NCBI GenBank assembly: GCA_963837695.1
Contig: CAWINZ010000005.1
Coordinates: 1,302,001-1,366,000 of the forward strand
Direction of reading: 5' to 3'
From: VRUE01 sp963837695
Lineage (GTDB): Bacteria; Actinomycetota; Thermoleophilia; Solirubrobacterales; 70-9
DNA length: 64,000 nucleotides
Both the position numbers and the translations under genes were made by a program. The notes beneath the pieces were generated by a model that worked only from the letters and a program-made list of their open reading frames with translations, did no database searches and had not been told where the DNA came from. Shown piece after piece: positions 36,080 to 47,201 of this stretch (its first letter is position 1; the number at the start of each line of letters is the position of its first letter).

Positions 36080-36099
36080 TTGATTGACTAGTCGATCAA
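36080..36099. promoter_or_regulatory. 20-bp palindromic operator, TetR/FadR-type, upstream of thiolase
   Basis: TTGATTGACTAGTCGATCAA matches its own complement at 18 of 20 positions. TACGAT (36075-36080) just upstream is a possible -10, which would place the operator over the transcription start. The same sequence pattern recurs at 44416-44437 before another acyl-CoA dehydrogenase gene. Confidence 0.65.
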
Positions 36100-36113
36100 C
36101 AGAGGGGTTTGTG

Positions 36114-37298
<1,185 letters not shown>

Positions 37299-37334
37299 GC
37301 GACTGGCCGTCCAGCCAGTAGTCTCCCGAACCCG

Positions 37335-38513
37335 ATGGACCTGAGCCTCTCACCGGCCGAGACGGAGTTCCGCGACGAGGTGCGGACCTGGCTGGAAGAG
37401 AACCATCCGGGCCCTGAGCCCGAGGCGGGCCTCGAGGAGGTCATGGCCTTCCGCACGGAGTGGCAGGGCAAGCTGTACGAGGCCGGGTGGGCCGGGATCT
37501 CGTGGCCGAAGGAGTACGGCGGCCGCGGCGCGACCCTGATCGAGCAGGCGATCTTCGTCGGCGAGGCGGCGCGCCAGGAAGCTCCTAGCCCCGCCAACGT
37601 GCTCGGCCTGGCGATGGGCGGCCCGGTGGTGATCGCCCACGGCACCGACGCGCAGAAGCAGCGCTACCTGGAGCCGATCCTGACCGCCGAGGAGATCTGG
37701 TGCCAGGGATTCTCCGAGCCGGAGTCGGGCTCCGACCTCGCCTCGCTGAAGACGAAGGCGGTCAAGGACGGCGACGAGTGGGTCGTCACCGGGCAGAAGG
37801 TCTGGACGACCTTCGCCCAGTACGCCAAGTGGTGCATGCTCGTCGCCCGCACCGACCCCGACGCCCCCAAGCACAAGGGTCTCACCTACTTCCTGATGGA
37901 CATGGACCAGCCCGGGGTGGAAGCCAAACCGCTGGTCCAGATAACCGGCGAGGGCGAGTTCAACGAGGTCTTCATCGAGGAGGCGCGGATCCCCGACGCC
38001 AACGTGGTCGGCGGCGTCGGCAACGGCTGGTCGGTGGCGATCACGACGCTGATGAACGAGCGTGCCGGGCTCGCGTTCGGCGCGATCTCGCAGATCGCCA
38101 ACAGCCTCAAGAAGCTTGGTCAGCTGGCCAAGGACACCCGCGTCAACGACCACAGCGCCGCCGAAGACCCGCTGATCCGCGACCGGCTCGCGCAGCTGCA
38201 GATCGAGGCCGAGACGATGCGGCTGAACGCCTACCGCGGCCTGACCAAGACGATGCAGTCGGGCATTCCCGGGCCGGAGGGATCGCTGGGCAAGTGGCAG
38301 TGGGCCGACATCAACCAGCGTGTCGCCGAGTTGGCGCTCGAGATCGAGGGCGCCTACGCGCCGCTCGAGCGCGGCTCCGAGCACGCCGTCGCCAATGGCG
38401 CCTGGCAGTACAGCTTCCTGCGCTCGCGCGCCAACTCGATCGAGGGCGGCACGACCGACATCCTCAAGAACATCATCGCCGAGCGCGTGCTCGGCCTGCC
38501 CAGGCTGAGATAG
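37335..38513 (+). CDS. Acyl-CoA dehydrogenase (full-length subunit)
   Basis: 392 residues, FAD-dependent. WAGISWPKEYGGRGATLIEQ, GFSEPESGSDLASLKTKA, FTYFLM-like LTYFLMDMDQPGV and the C-terminal RSRANSIEGGTTDILKNIIA fit the FadE family. The next gene is a shorter acyl-CoA dehydrogenase on the same strand, 12 bp away; such adjacent pairs often form heterotetramers. TAGTCT (37319-37324) lies 10 nt before the ATG, so it may also be transcribed separately. Confidence 0.92.
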   Translation: MDLSLSPAETEFRDEVRTWLEENHPGPEPEAGLEEVMAFRTEWQGKLYEAGWAGISWPKEYGGRGATLIEQAIFVGEAARQEAPSPANVLGLAMGGPVVIAHGTDAQKQRYLEPILTAEEIWCQGFSEPESGSDLASLKTKAVKDGDEWVVTGQKVWTTFAQYAKWCMLVARTDPDAPKHKGLTYFLMDMDQPGVEAKPLVQITGEGEFNEVFIEEARIPDANVVGGVGNGWSVAITTLMNERAGLAFGAISQIANSLKKLGQLAKDTRVNDHSAAEDPLIRDRLAQLQIEAETMRLNAYRGLTKTMQSGIPGPEGSLGKWQWADINQRVAELALEIEGAYAPLERGSEHAVANGAWQYSFLRSRANSIEGGTTDILKNIIAERVLGLPRLR

Positions 38514-38525
38514 GGGCTGTCGCTT

Positions 38526-39629
38526 ATGTACTTCGATCTGACCGATGAGCAGCAGGCGATCAAGTCGACCGCGCGCGAGTTCCTCGCCGCCCGCTACAAA
38601 TCGGAGCGAATCCGCGCCCTGGTCGAGAGCGAGCACGGCTTCGAGCAGGCCGATTGGGTGGAGATGGCCGAGCTCGGCTGGCCCGGCCTGGCGCTGCCCG
38701 AGGAGTGGGGCGGGCAGGGGCTCGGAATCGTCGACCTCGCCGTCCTCTTTGAGGAGATGGGATACGCGCTCGCGCCCTCACCTCTGCTCTCGACCACCGT
38801 GACCGCGCTGGCACTCGCCACGAACGGGACCGACGACCAGCGTGAGCGCTGGCTGCGGCCGATGGCGAGCGGCGAGGCGCGCGGCACGCTCGCTCTCTTC
38901 GAGGCCGGCGGCAGCGCCGCAATCGGCTATTTCGGCATGGAGCCGAAGGAAGACGGCGATGGCCTGATCCTCGATGGCGAGAAGGTCCTGGTCATGGATG
39001 CCGCGAGCGCCGACTTCCTCCTCGTCGCCACCGCCGACGGGCGCAGACACATCGTCGAGCGCGAGGCCGACGGCGTCACCGTCACCGCCGAGAAATCGAT
39101 CGACCCCACCCGCCGCCTCTACTCGGTGCGCTTCGACGGCGTCCGCGTCGGCCCCGAGGCGACGCTGGCCGGCGCCCAGGCCGATTACCTGCCGGTGCTC
39201 TGGCGGATCTGCACGGCAATCGCCGCCGAGTCGACCGGGGTCGCCCAGCGGACGATGGAGATGGCTGTCGAGTACGCCAAAGACCGCCAGCAGTTCGGCC
39301 GCCCGATCGGCGCCTACCAGGCGGTCTCCCACCGCTGCGCGCAGATGCTGCTCGAGACCGAGAACTCGCGCTCCGCCGTCTACGGCGCCGCCTGGGCCGC
39401 CGACGCCGAGCCCGACGCGTTGCCGCTCGCCGCGTCGATGGCCAAGGCCTACGCCTCGGACGCCGGCTGGCGCGTTCCTGATGCCTCGATCCAGGTGCAC
39501 GGTGGGATCGGCTTCACCTGGGAGCACGACCTCCACTTCTTCCTCAAGCGCGGCAAAGCCAACGCGGCGACGTTCGGCGACGCCCGCTGGCACCGCGAGC
39601 GCGTCGCCGATCTCGTCCTCGCCGCTTGA
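38526..39629 (+). CDS. Acyl-CoA dehydrogenase (short partner subunit)
   Basis: 367 residues. LGWPGLALPEEWGGQGLGIV, VEYAKDRQQFGRPIGAYQAV and VHGGIGFTWEHDLHFFLKRG mark the family. The middle FAD/substrate region is less conserved than in the preceding gene, and the flavin-contact motif PxSGSD is replaced, a pattern seen in the partner subunit of alpha2beta2 acyl-CoA dehydrogenases. It overlaps the LLM oxidoreductase gene (TTGA). Confidence 0.9.
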   Translation: MYFDLTDEQQAIKSTAREFLAARYKSERIRALVESEHGFEQADWVEMAELGWPGLALPEEWGGQGLGIVDLAVLFEEMGYALAPSPLLSTTVTALALATNGTDDQRERWLRPMASGEARGTLALFEAGGSAAIGYFGMEPKEDGDGLILDGEKVLVMDAASADFLLVATADGRRHIVEREADGVTVTAEKSIDPTRRLYSVRFDGVRVGPEATLAGAQADYLPVLWRICTAIAAESTGVAQRTMEMAVEYAKDRQQFGRPIGAYQAVSHRCAQMLLETENSRSAVYGAAWAADAEPDALPLAASMAKAYASDAGWRVPDASIQVHGGIGFTWEHDLHFFLKRGKANAATFGDARWHRERVADLVLAA

Positions 39630-40654
39630 GCGCGCTCGATCGCATCTCGGTCGCTGCGATTGGCACCACTGTCGCCGACCTCGAGGCCGAGGCAAACCGC
39701 GCCGAGGCCGCCGGGGTCGAGTGCGTCTGGGCGCCGGAGCTGTTTCGGTCCTCGGTCACCCAGGCCGCCTACCTGGCCGGTCGCACGGAGAAGATCGGCG
39801 TCGCCACGGGGATCGCCTGGGCCTTCACCCGCAGCCCCTTCATCGTCGCGATCAGCGCCCTGGACATCGACGAGATGTCGGGCGGGCGCTTCCGCCTCGG
39901 CCTCGGCTCCGGCGTCAAACGGCTCAACGAAACCTGGCACAACGCCGAGTACGGCAAGCCGGCACCGCACCTGCGCGAGGCGATCGAGGCGACTCGGCTG
40001 ATCATGCAGCAGGCCGGCGTGGGCGAGCCGATCCGCTACGAGGGCGACTACTACGACATCGACATCAAGGGCTGGGTCCGGCCGCACCCGGCGCCGCGCG
40101 AGTCGGTGCCCATCTACACCGCCGGCGTGCAGGGGGGAATGTGCCGGATGGCCGGCGATGTCGCCGACGGCCTGATCGGCCACCCGATCCAGAGCCTGCG
40201 CTGGATCGACGAGGTCGTCGTCTCCTCCTTCGAGGAGGGGCTGCAGCGCTCCGGCCGCGAGCGCAAGGACTTCGACTACCTGCCGACCGTCTGCTGCGCA
40301 ATCGACGACGACGAGGCGAAGGCGATCGATATGGCCCGCCGCACGATCTCCTTCTACGCCACGGTCAAGACCTACATGCCGCTCTGGGAGCTGCACGGCT
40401 TCGCCGACAACGCCGTCGCGGCCGGCGACGCCTTCCGCCGCGGCGACTTGCCGGGGGTTCCTGCCGCGATCAGCGACGAGATGGTCGAGACCTACTGCGC
40501 CGCCGGCCCGCTCGACAAGGTCCGCGCCCGGGTCGAAGCGACGGGCGAGCGCGCCGACGGTCTCTTCCTCACCCCGCCGACCTACTTCATCTCCCCCGAG
40601 GAGCTGAGCGAGTATCAGAACCGCCTGATCGACGCCTTCGGTCCGGGGGCTTGA
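39626..40654 (+). CDS. LLM-class F420-dependent oxidoreductase
   Basis: 342 residues, luciferase-like monooxygenase fold. VECVWAPELFRSS, IGVATGIAWAFTRSPF, GGRFRLGLGSGVKRLNETWH, and VPIYTAGVQGGMCRMAGDVA are typical of actinobacterial F420 enzymes. The TTG start at 39626 overlaps the stop of the acyl-CoA dehydrogenase gene, so it is translationally coupled. Its place in a fatty-acid or sterol-type degradation operon suggests a redox step on an acyl or cyclic intermediate. Confidence 0.86.
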   Translation: MSALDRISVAAIGTTVADLEAEANRAEAAGVECVWAPELFRSSVTQAAYLAGRTEKIGVATGIAWAFTRSPFIVAISALDIDEMSGGRFRLGLGSGVKRLNETWHNAEYGKPAPHLREAIEATRLIMQQAGVGEPIRYEGDYYDIDIKGWVRPHPAPRESVPIYTAGVQGGMCRMAGDVADGLIGHPIQSLRWIDEVVVSSFEEGLQRSGRERKDFDYLPTVCCAIDDDEAKAIDMARRTISFYATVKTYMPLWELHGFADNAVAAGDAFRRGDLPGVPAAISDEMVETYCAAGPLDKVRARVEATGERADGLFLTPPTYFISPEELSEYQNRLIDAFGPGA

Positions 40655-41080
40655 GCCTGCAGCTCCCCGAAGTGCCGCGCGGTCCAGGCGGTCGACGTCT
40701 GGCGCACCGGGAGGCGGACGCCGCCAGAGGAACGGCTAGGCTGAGCACCGAGCAGCCGCGCGGTCCAGCGCGGCGATGCGACAGAGGAGTCCGACGAGGC
40801 GGCAGCAGCCCGCCGAATGGCCCAGTCAGCCGGCACGCGTCGGCGAGCGGATCAGCGAGGCGCCGCGAGGCGACGACGATCGCGAGCAGGCCGGCGAGGG
40901 CCGCTGAGCCAGAAGAGGCGGAAGAATTTCGTGCCTGCCGGCCTCTCACGCTTGCGCCGCCGTCAGCGTCGTCGGCCGAGGCCATGCTCGTGCTTCCAGC
41001 GCAGGAAGTTCCATTGCCGGTGGCTCCGCCTCGGGCGGAGGCTGGGTCTCCCCGAGTGCTCGAACTCCCCTGCGCCGAGC
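40655..41080. other. Interval without an intact gene
   Basis: 426 bp between the LLM oxidoreductase gene and the broken patatin gene. The composition is coding-like on the minus strand, and fragments such as EFEHSGRP could continue the patatin frame, but no frame is intact. Short repeats of GCGCGGTCCAG are present (near 40679 and 40760). It falls at the left edge of the frameshift-rich zone, so a damaged gene may be hidden. Confidence 0.4.
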
Positions 41081-42392
41081 TCATTTGCTCATCAGGTAGC
41101 CGTCGAGCTCCAGCGACGAGCCTCGATGTCGCTGAAGAAGTCGAGGTCGGTGCGGATTCGCGAGAGCGCTCCTGGACATCGGCATCGACGTCGAAGTCGG
41201 TCGTGTCGTAGTCGCGGGTCGCGCTTCCGCCGGGTCGGCAGCGTGCGTCGCGGCGGGAACGCCTTGCCGTCAAGGCCCTTGCGAAGGTGCATCAGGGCGT
41301 GCGGCCTTCCGCGGTCGGGCAGGTCGATCAACTGCTCGTCGCGGATCCGGTCGCCCTCGATGCTCGCCGAGCGGCCGAGCACGCCAGCGGGAGCCTGGTC
41401 GAGGGCTTGCCTTGTCTTCCATCTGGCCCGAGGCGTCGCTGACGATCAGCCGGTTGCAGTTCCTGTCGAACAGGCCTTGGACGCCCTGGTTGTCCTGCAC
41501 GCCGCCGTCGACCAGCTGACGGGACGCTGATGCCGCCAGTACATGTCGCTGATCGCCAGCGGCTGGAAGACCCCGGGCACGCAGGCGGAGGCGGCGACGG
41601 CGAGGGCGAGGGGAAATCCTCGCTTGGGCGGGCGGCACGCGGGGTGCCGATCTCCCGGCCGTGGGCTTCGAGGGAAATAGCCCGGTTAGAGCCGCATGTT
41701 CTTGTCGATCTCTTTGACGATTTCGGTCGCGCCGTTCGTCCTCGGGCATCGACTCGCCCATACGGATCGCCTCGAAGCGCCAGTTGTGGCCGGAGTTGAG
41801 CGAGGTCGCGTTGATCAGCAGCACCGGGACTTTTGCTCGCCGTGGCTCGCGTTGTCGCTGCGGGGTCGAAGTCGGGGTCTCCGGCGGGCTCGATCAGCAG
41901 CTCGCGCATCTCGATCTGGCTCGTCGCGGTTGCCATTCGGCGGCGCTCGCGCGGCCTCCCAGGCCTGCTTGTAGAGGTAGCGGTCGTAGAGGTCGCCGAT
42001 CCGGTCGCTGCGCGAGTAGCTTCGGCGAGAGCAGCATCTTGACGTTCTTCAGCGGGTTGGCGAAGAGCGCGCGCGCGGATGTTCTGTGCGCACCGCGTGG
42101 CGCAGCAGGCCGTCGACCTCGCCGACGAGGTCGACATAGTCGTCGCCGGACGATCTCGTCGTCCGGCTTCTCGTTGAGGCAGGCGCTGCAGGCGCAGGTA
42201 GTAGGCGGCGCCGACGATCGAGCCGCCGGAGACCGTGGAGATGACCTCGACCTTGGGCAGCAGGCCGATCTCGGCCAGCCGGGCGAGCACCCCGACGTGG
42301 AAGAACGCGGCCCGGAAGCCGCCGCCCGACAGCGCCAGCCCGATTCTCTCGTTCGGCTCGCTGAAGCGCAGGATGTCGCCAAGCCCGGGCAT
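41081..42392 (-). pseudogene. Patatin-like phospholipase, reading frame broken by many indels
   Basis: The intact start (ATG 42392, TAGTCT 7 nt upstream) encodes IGLALSGGGFRAAFFHVGVL with the oxyanion GGG motif and STVSGGSIVGAAYYL with the nucleophile Ser (GxSxG-like). After about 65 residues the frame breaks; pieces in other frames continue the family: ALFANPLKNVKMLLSPK, INATSLNSGHNWRFEA, VPGVFQPLAISDMYW and LVDGGVQDNQGVQGLFDR, the last containing the catalytic Asp (DGG). At least ten single-base shifts are needed to rejoin it. Probably one intact lipase gene in the real genome. Confidence 0.7.
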
Positions 42393-42446
42393 TGGCGCCA
42401 GACTAGTTGACTGTTATGCGCTACGTCCAGTGGTGCGGCGCGGACG

Positions 42447-42653
42447 CTACTCGTCGCGCGGGGTGATGCGGAAGACCGAGACGACCTCGGCCTGGTGCGC
42501 CTCGGGGTGGGCCACGTAGGCGCTGGGGCCGCCGCCGAACCAGCCGGAGGCTTCGTTGTTGCCGACGAAGATCCCGGGGTGGTGCTTGCCGTCCCCGTCC
42601 TCGACCCAGACCTTGTCGCCCTCCTTGAACCCGTGCTCGATCGCGTCGCTCAT
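42447..42653 (-). CDS. Small hypothetical protein (68 aa)
   Basis: Starts MSDAIEHGFKEGDKVWVEDG and ends VVSVFRITPRDE. Beta-rich with Gly turns (PGIFVGNNEASGWFGGGPSA), resembling a small barrel, with no membrane segment. The ATG at 42653 is supported by TATGCT (42666-42661) 7 nt upstream, and it is intact although it lies in the frameshift-rich zone. No family recognised. Confidence 0.65.
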   Translation of the reverse strand: MSDAIEHGFKEGDKVWVEDGDGKHHPGIFVGNNEASGWFGGGPSAYVAHPEAHQAEVVSVFRITPRDE

Positions 42654-42752
42654 CGCGGCAAGCATAGACGGGCTAACTGGGCAGGGCCGTTGCGAAGCGC
42701 TCGAAGGCGGCGATGTCGGCTACGGCGGGGCCGTGGCCGGGGAGGATCAGTC

Positions 42753-43004
42753 TCAGTGCCGGCCGATTCCCATCGTGCCGCGCGGGTCGCCGCTGTGCTC
42801 GGCGAGGTCCTCCAGCTCGGCGATCTTCCGCTCGCCTTCGGCTCGGGCCGGATGGTCGGCGGGCAGCGGCTCGATCAGGCGGCGGATGCGGTTGCGGACC
42901 TGCAGCGCGAAGTGCGGGGTGGAGGCGCCGGCGAGGGCGCGGATGTCCTCGGCGCTGACCTCGTGGGCGCCGCCGAGCAGGTCCGGGCTCTCGGCCTCGC
43001 TCAC
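42753..43004 (-). CDS. Small charged protein (83 aa), unknown
   Basis: GTG start at 43004 overlapping the stop of the cell-wall-binding gene (GTGA). The sequence contains HEVSAEDIRALAGASTPHFA, QVRNRIRRLIEPL and ERKIAELEDLAEHSG; it is helical, charged and cytoplasmic. Translational coupling suggests a role linked to the upstream surface protein. No family recognised. Confidence 0.6.
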   Translation of the reverse strand: MSEAESPDLLGGAHEVSAEDIRALAGASTPHFALQVRNRIRRLIEPLPADHPARAEGERKIAELEDLAEHSGDPRGTMGIGRH

Positions 43005-44383
43005 TGTTCGCCGCCGATCTTGGCCAGCTCGGCCAGCTCGTCGATTTCGGCCTGCTCGTTCACGCTGATGGCTTCCTGGTCTCCGATTACCCAGACGTGG
43101 TTGTAGAAGGCGCGCGTCGGGTCGGTCGTGTAGCCCGGCTTGACGTCGAGCAGGTACCCGCGCAGCGCAGCCGGAAGGGTATCGGCGCTGTCGGTGAGCA
43201 GCAGCGGCCCCCAGGTTCCCGAAGCGGAGAGCGGCCGCCGCGGCGGCGGCGTCGAGCGGCTCGTCGGAGCTGGCGACGACGAAGCCGTGGCCGGGGTCGT
43301 TGATGTTCCAGCCGAAGCCGCCGTCGGCATAGCGGGCGAAGGCGATCGCGTTGGAGACCGGGTCCTCGCCCGAGACCCGGCGCACGTCGCCGTCGATCTT
43401 GGCGATTTCGCGGACCACGTCGGAGGAGATCGCCGATGAGGGGCCGAGCACGTAGACCGGCGTCTTCGCGTGGCGCGCGAGGGCCTCGGCCGTCGCCGCC
43501 GGCAGCTTGTCCGCGCCGGCGAAGAGGACCGGATCGCCCGAGCGCGCCGCCCAGGCCGCGGCCGGCATCGCGAAGGCGGGCTCCGCGGCGGGGGCGATCA
43601 CGATGTGCTCGGGGGCGCCGCCGAGCAGTTCGTCGCGCAGCTCGGCGATCGCGGCCGCGCCGGCCGTGCCACCGCCTCCCACCTGCTTCACGTCGAGGCC
43701 GGAGGGCGCGGCGGCGGCGCCGATCGCGAACGCCTGGGCGCCCTTGGTCCGCTTGTCGCCCTGCGGGTCGAGCGCGTCGAGCGCCTGCGCGGTCGGCTCG
43801 GGCACGCCGTCCGCTTCGGAGACCAGGACCGGCGCGCCGAGCGGCGCCGCCATCAGCACCGAGGCGGCGATCGCGCCGCGCCAGTCGCCGGCGTCGACCA
43901 GGGTCACCGCCGGGGGCTGCTGTGAGGGCTCGGTCGAGGGATAGGTGGCGAGGGCGACCGCGGCGGCGTTGGACGCCGGCTCGGAGCCGCCGACCCGGGT
44001 CGTGTTCGCGGTCGCGAAGGCCGGATAGCCGAGCTCTTCCGGCGTCCGCGAGGCGGGTGCTTCGGCAGGCGTGCTGGGCGCTTCGCTGACCGGCGCCGGG
44101 GTTTCCGTCTCGCCACCGCCTCCACCTCCGTCCCGCCGACGATCGCGGCGACGATGAAGACGACGGCGAGCACGAACAGCCCGGCGATCGCCTTGAGCGC
44201 CGCCGGAATCGGCTTGCGCCGCGGCTTCGGCGCGCGTTCGGGCGGGCGCCGGCGTCTGCGTCGCAGGCTTGCGCCGGCCTGCTTCGGCGGCGGCACGTCG
44301 GCGTTGATCGGCCGGGTGACGCCGAGCGCACACGTCTGACGTGCCGGTCGAGCAGGCCGATATGGACATGCGCAGCACCGCAC
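43001..44383 (-). pseudogene. Membrane-anchored cell-wall-binding-repeat protein, frame broken twice
   Basis: Three frames must be joined. N-terminal piece: a basic cytoplasmic part and one helix (ALKAIAGLFVLAVVFIVAAI). Middle piece: cell-wall-binding repeat 2-like modules (TTRVGGSEPASNAAAVALAT; VLFAGADKLPAATAEALA; VYVLGPSSAISSDVV). C-terminal piece: LLLTDSADTLPAALRGYLLD to VWVIGDQEAISVNEQAEIDE. The breaks are near 44128 and near a G-run at 43208-43213. In the real genome it is probably one surface protein that attaches to the envelope through repeats of this type. Confidence 0.65.
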
Positions 44384-44415
44384 GTCCAGGCTGGCTGGTC
44401 GGTCAGCTAGAGCTG

Positions 44416-44437
44416 GTTGACTGACCAGTCAATCAAC
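44416..44437. promoter_or_regulatory. Palindromic operator, TetR/FadR-type, upstream of acyl-CoA dehydrogenase
   Basis: GTTGACTGACCAGTCAATCAAC pairs with its complement at 18 of 22 positions and matches the operator at 36080-36099 (shared core TTGAYTGACYAGTC and TCAA). It lies about 30 bp upstream of the start codon. A lipid-responsive TetR-family repressor is inferred; no such gene is in the window. Confidence 0.6.
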
Positions 44438-44467
44438 GAACTTTGGCACGTGTCGACGAGGGGACCG

Positions 44468-45685
44468 ATGGATTTCGCACTGAACGACGAGCAGCAGGAC
44501 TACAAGGACCGCGCCCGGGCCTTCGCCCGCGACGTGATCCGCCCCGCCGCGCGCAAGCACGACGAAGAGGAGAGCATCCCCTGGGAGGTGATCAAGGAGG
44601 CGCGCAAGCAGGGCTTCCAGGGCCTCGAGGCGATCCAGCGCTCCGCCTCCGACGCCGACGGCCAGATGCAGGTGATCTCGGCGGAAGAGTTCCACTGGGG
44701 CTGCGCCGGCATCGCCCTGGCGATCTCCGGCTCCGGCCTCGCCGCCGCCGGCATCGCCTCCTCCGGCACCCCCGAGCAGATCGCCCGCTGGGTGCCCGAG
44801 TGCTTCGGGGCCGGCGACGAGGTCAAGCTCGGCGCCTACGCGGTGACCGAGCCGCAGGCGGGCTCCGACGTGAAGAGCCTGAAGACGACCGCGAAGCGCG
44901 ACGGCGACGAGTGGATCCTCAACGGCACCAAGGTCTTCATCACCAACGGCGGCATCGCCGACGTCCACGTCGTCGTCGCCACCGTCGACCCCAGCCTCGG
45001 CACCCGCGGCCAGGCCTCCTTCGTGATCGGCAAGGACACCCCCGGCCTGAGCCAGGGCAAAAAGGAGTCGAAGCTCGGCATCCGCGCCTCGCACACCGCC
45101 GAGATCGTGCTCGAGGACTGCCGCATCCCGGCCGAGAACCTGCTCGGCGGCGAGGAGAAGCTGGAGAAGAAGCTGCAGCGCGGTCGCGAAGGCAAGAAGT
45201 CGCGCGGCGCCGACGCGCTGGCGACCTTCGAGATCACCCGGCCGCTCGTCGGCGCCTCGGCGCTGGGCATCGCCCAGGCGGCCTACGAGTTCACCCTCGA
45301 GTACCTCGACGGCCAGTCCGAAGGCGGCACGCCGCTGCTGCAGATCCAGCGCGTCCAGCAGACCCTCGCCGACGTCGCGACCGAGATCGAATCCGCCCGC
45401 CTGCTGGTTCAGCGCGCCGCCTGGATGGGCCGCAACGGCATCCCGATGCGCGGCGGCCAGGGCTCGATGTCGAAGCTCAAGGCCGGCGACGTGACGATGT
45501 GGGCGACGACCACGCTGATGGACCTGGTCGGCCCCGACGCCTGGAGCACCGAGCTGCCGCTGGAGAAGTTCTTCCGCGACGCCAAGATCTACCAGCTGTT
45601 CGAGGGCACGGCCGAGATCCAGCGGATGGTCATCTCGCGGATGCAGGCGCGCGGAATACGGCGAGCGTCTGGGGTACGCGGCTGA
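44468..45685 (+). CDS. Acyl-CoA dehydrogenase, C-terminus probably frameshifted
   Basis: 405 residues as read. MDFALNDEQQDYKDRARAFA, AYAVTEPQAGSDVKSLKTTA, VFITNGGIADVHVVVATV and DAKIYQLFEGTAEIQRMVIS are classic FadE motifs, with the catalytic-Glu region near LFEGTAE. The ATG at 44468 follows GAGGGG and lies 30 bp after an operator. Near 45655 one extra base seems to spoil the end; corrected, the frame would read EYGERLGYAAEVVAEAEKAA and run through palindrome D2 to about 45881. The first 395 residues are unaffected. Confidence 0.88.
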   Translation: MDFALNDEQQDYKDRARAFARDVIRPAARKHDEEESIPWEVIKEARKQGFQGLEAIQRSASDADGQMQVISAEEFHWGCAGIALAISGSGLAAAGIASSGTPEQIARWVPECFGAGDEVKLGAYAVTEPQAGSDVKSLKTTAKRDGDEWILNGTKVFITNGGIADVHVVVATVDPSLGTRGQASFVIGKDTPGLSQGKKESKLGIRASHTAEIVLEDCRIPAENLLGGEEKLEKKLQRGREGKKSRGADALATFEITRPLVGASALGIAQAAYEFTLEYLDGQSEGGTPLLQIQRVQQTLADVATEIESARLLVQRAAWMGRNGIPMRGGQGSMSKLKAGDVTMWATTTLMDLVGPDAWSTELPLEKFFRDAKIYQLFEGTAEIQRMVISRMQARGIRRASGVRG

Positions 45686-45746
45686 AGTGGTTGCTGAGGC
45701 GGAGAAGGCTGCTGAAGAAGGAGCCCGTCGCGGCGTAGGAGCGGAC

Positions 45747-45838
45747 GCGGGGTCCCCCTCCGCGAACCCGCCGCCCGCACGCTGCGTGAGGATTCTTGCG
45801 CTTTGTTGGCTCACAAGTTCTCGGAGGGGGACTCCCGC
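45747..45838. repeat. Palindromic element, family D copy 2
   Basis: 92 bp. The left arm GCGGGGTCCCCCTCCGCGAA is mirrored by the right arm 45817-45838 with one bulge and one mismatch. It shares GGCTCACAAGTTC (45808-45820) and the flanking GAACCCGC with copy D1 inside cysS. It lies at the 3' end of the acyl-CoA dehydrogenase and would be translated if the frame near 45655 is corrected. Confidence 0.72.
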
Positions 45839-45909
45839 CCCCCTCGCAAGCGGGGTTGCAGGGCTTAGCTGCGCTGCTTGATGGCTGCTGGGCTCGCTAG
45901 CCTCTTCGC

Positions 45910-47103
45910 ATGCTTAAGACTCGCTTTGCCTCGGCGGCTCTGCTTGCCGCCGTGGCGGCGCTTGTTGTGCTGCTGTTTGCCGCGAGCGCGCCTGCCAAGG
46001 ATCTGGAATCCAAGCTTGATGCCAAGGAAGCGAAGCTTTACAAGGTTCGCGAACGCAAGGGAGTGCTGACCTCGACGATCTCCCGTTACAGGGCGAAGAT
46101 CGAGCGGCTGACCGGTGAGGTCGCGGTGCTGCGGACGCGAGGAGGCGGAAGTCCGGGTGCGGCTCGATGCCAAGCAGGCCGAGCTGGATGGTGCGGTCGC
46201 CGAGCTCGACGTCGCGCAAGAGGCACTTGGCGGTCGTGCGCGGCGCGTCTGAAACGGGCGTTGGTTGCGTTGCGCGAGCGGCTGGTCGCGATGTATGAGG
46301 CCGGCACGCCGGACATCCTCAGCGTGCTGGTCGAAGCCGGCGGCTACGACGAGCTGGTCGACCGCACCGAGTACCTCAACCGCATCCACGGGCTCGACGA
46401 AGCGGTCGTCGGCCGGGTGCGCGATCTGCGCGACCAGGTGAAGCGCACGGTCGCCCGGCTGCGCTCCGCGAAGGACCGGATCGAAGCGGCCCGCGACGCG
46501 ATCGCCGCCGAAGAGCAGGCGCTGGCCGAGCGCTCGCTCCGCCGTCCAGAGCGCCAGTCGACCTGGTCGCGGCGCGCCGCAAGCGCGAAGCGGCGCTGGC
46601 GAAGATCACAAGACCAAGAGGACCTCGACGGCGACGTCGCCTCGATCCAGGCCGAACTGGCGGCGACGCTGGCCGGCACCGGCTCGGCGCCGTTGCCCGC
46701 CGGGCCGATCCGCGGCGGCAACGGCAGCGGCCTGATCTGGCCGGTCGACGGCCCGGTCGTCTCCGGCTTCGGCTCCCGCTTCGGCGGCAGCGAGATCCAC
46801 GAGGGGATCGACATCGCCGTCCCGGCGGCACGCCGATCCGCGCCGCCGCGGCCGGGCACCGTGTTCTTCACCGAGCCCGAGTCGAGCAGCGGCGGCTACG
46901 GCAACTTCACCTGCATCGACCACGGCGGCGGGCTCGCGACCTGTTACGCCCACCAGGAGTCGTTCGCGGTCAGCGCCGGCCAGAGGTCTCCCAGGGCCAG
47001 ATGATCGGCTACAGCGACTGCACCGGGCATTGCTTCGGCCCGCATCGTCCACTTCGAGGTGCGGATCAACGGCGCCCCAACCGACCCCCTGGGCTACCTG
47101 TAG
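45910..47103 (+). pseudogene. Secreted M23 peptidase with coiled coil (EnvC-like), frame broken
   Basis: ATG 45910 with TAGCCT 6 nt upstream. A signal peptide (ALLAAVAALVVLLFAASAPA) is followed by coiled coil (DAKEAKLYKVRERKGVLTST, later ARLKRALVALRERLVAMYEA, GTPDILSVLVEAGGYDELVD) and a C-terminal LytM/M23 domain: WPVDGPVVSGFGSRFG, EIHEGIDIA, HGGGLATCYAH and, in another frame, a His-containing PHVHFEVRINGAP-like end when one base is removed. About seven indels interrupt it. Expected role: peptidoglycan hydrolase or hydrolase activator. Confidence 0.75.
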
Positions 47104-47201
47104 CCACGCCCGGCTGTACCGTGGCATACCTAACATTAGTACGTATTCCGGTTCCGGTTGAGACTCCTGGGACGGGAGTGGGAAAATGGGAGGTGAAGCT
47201 T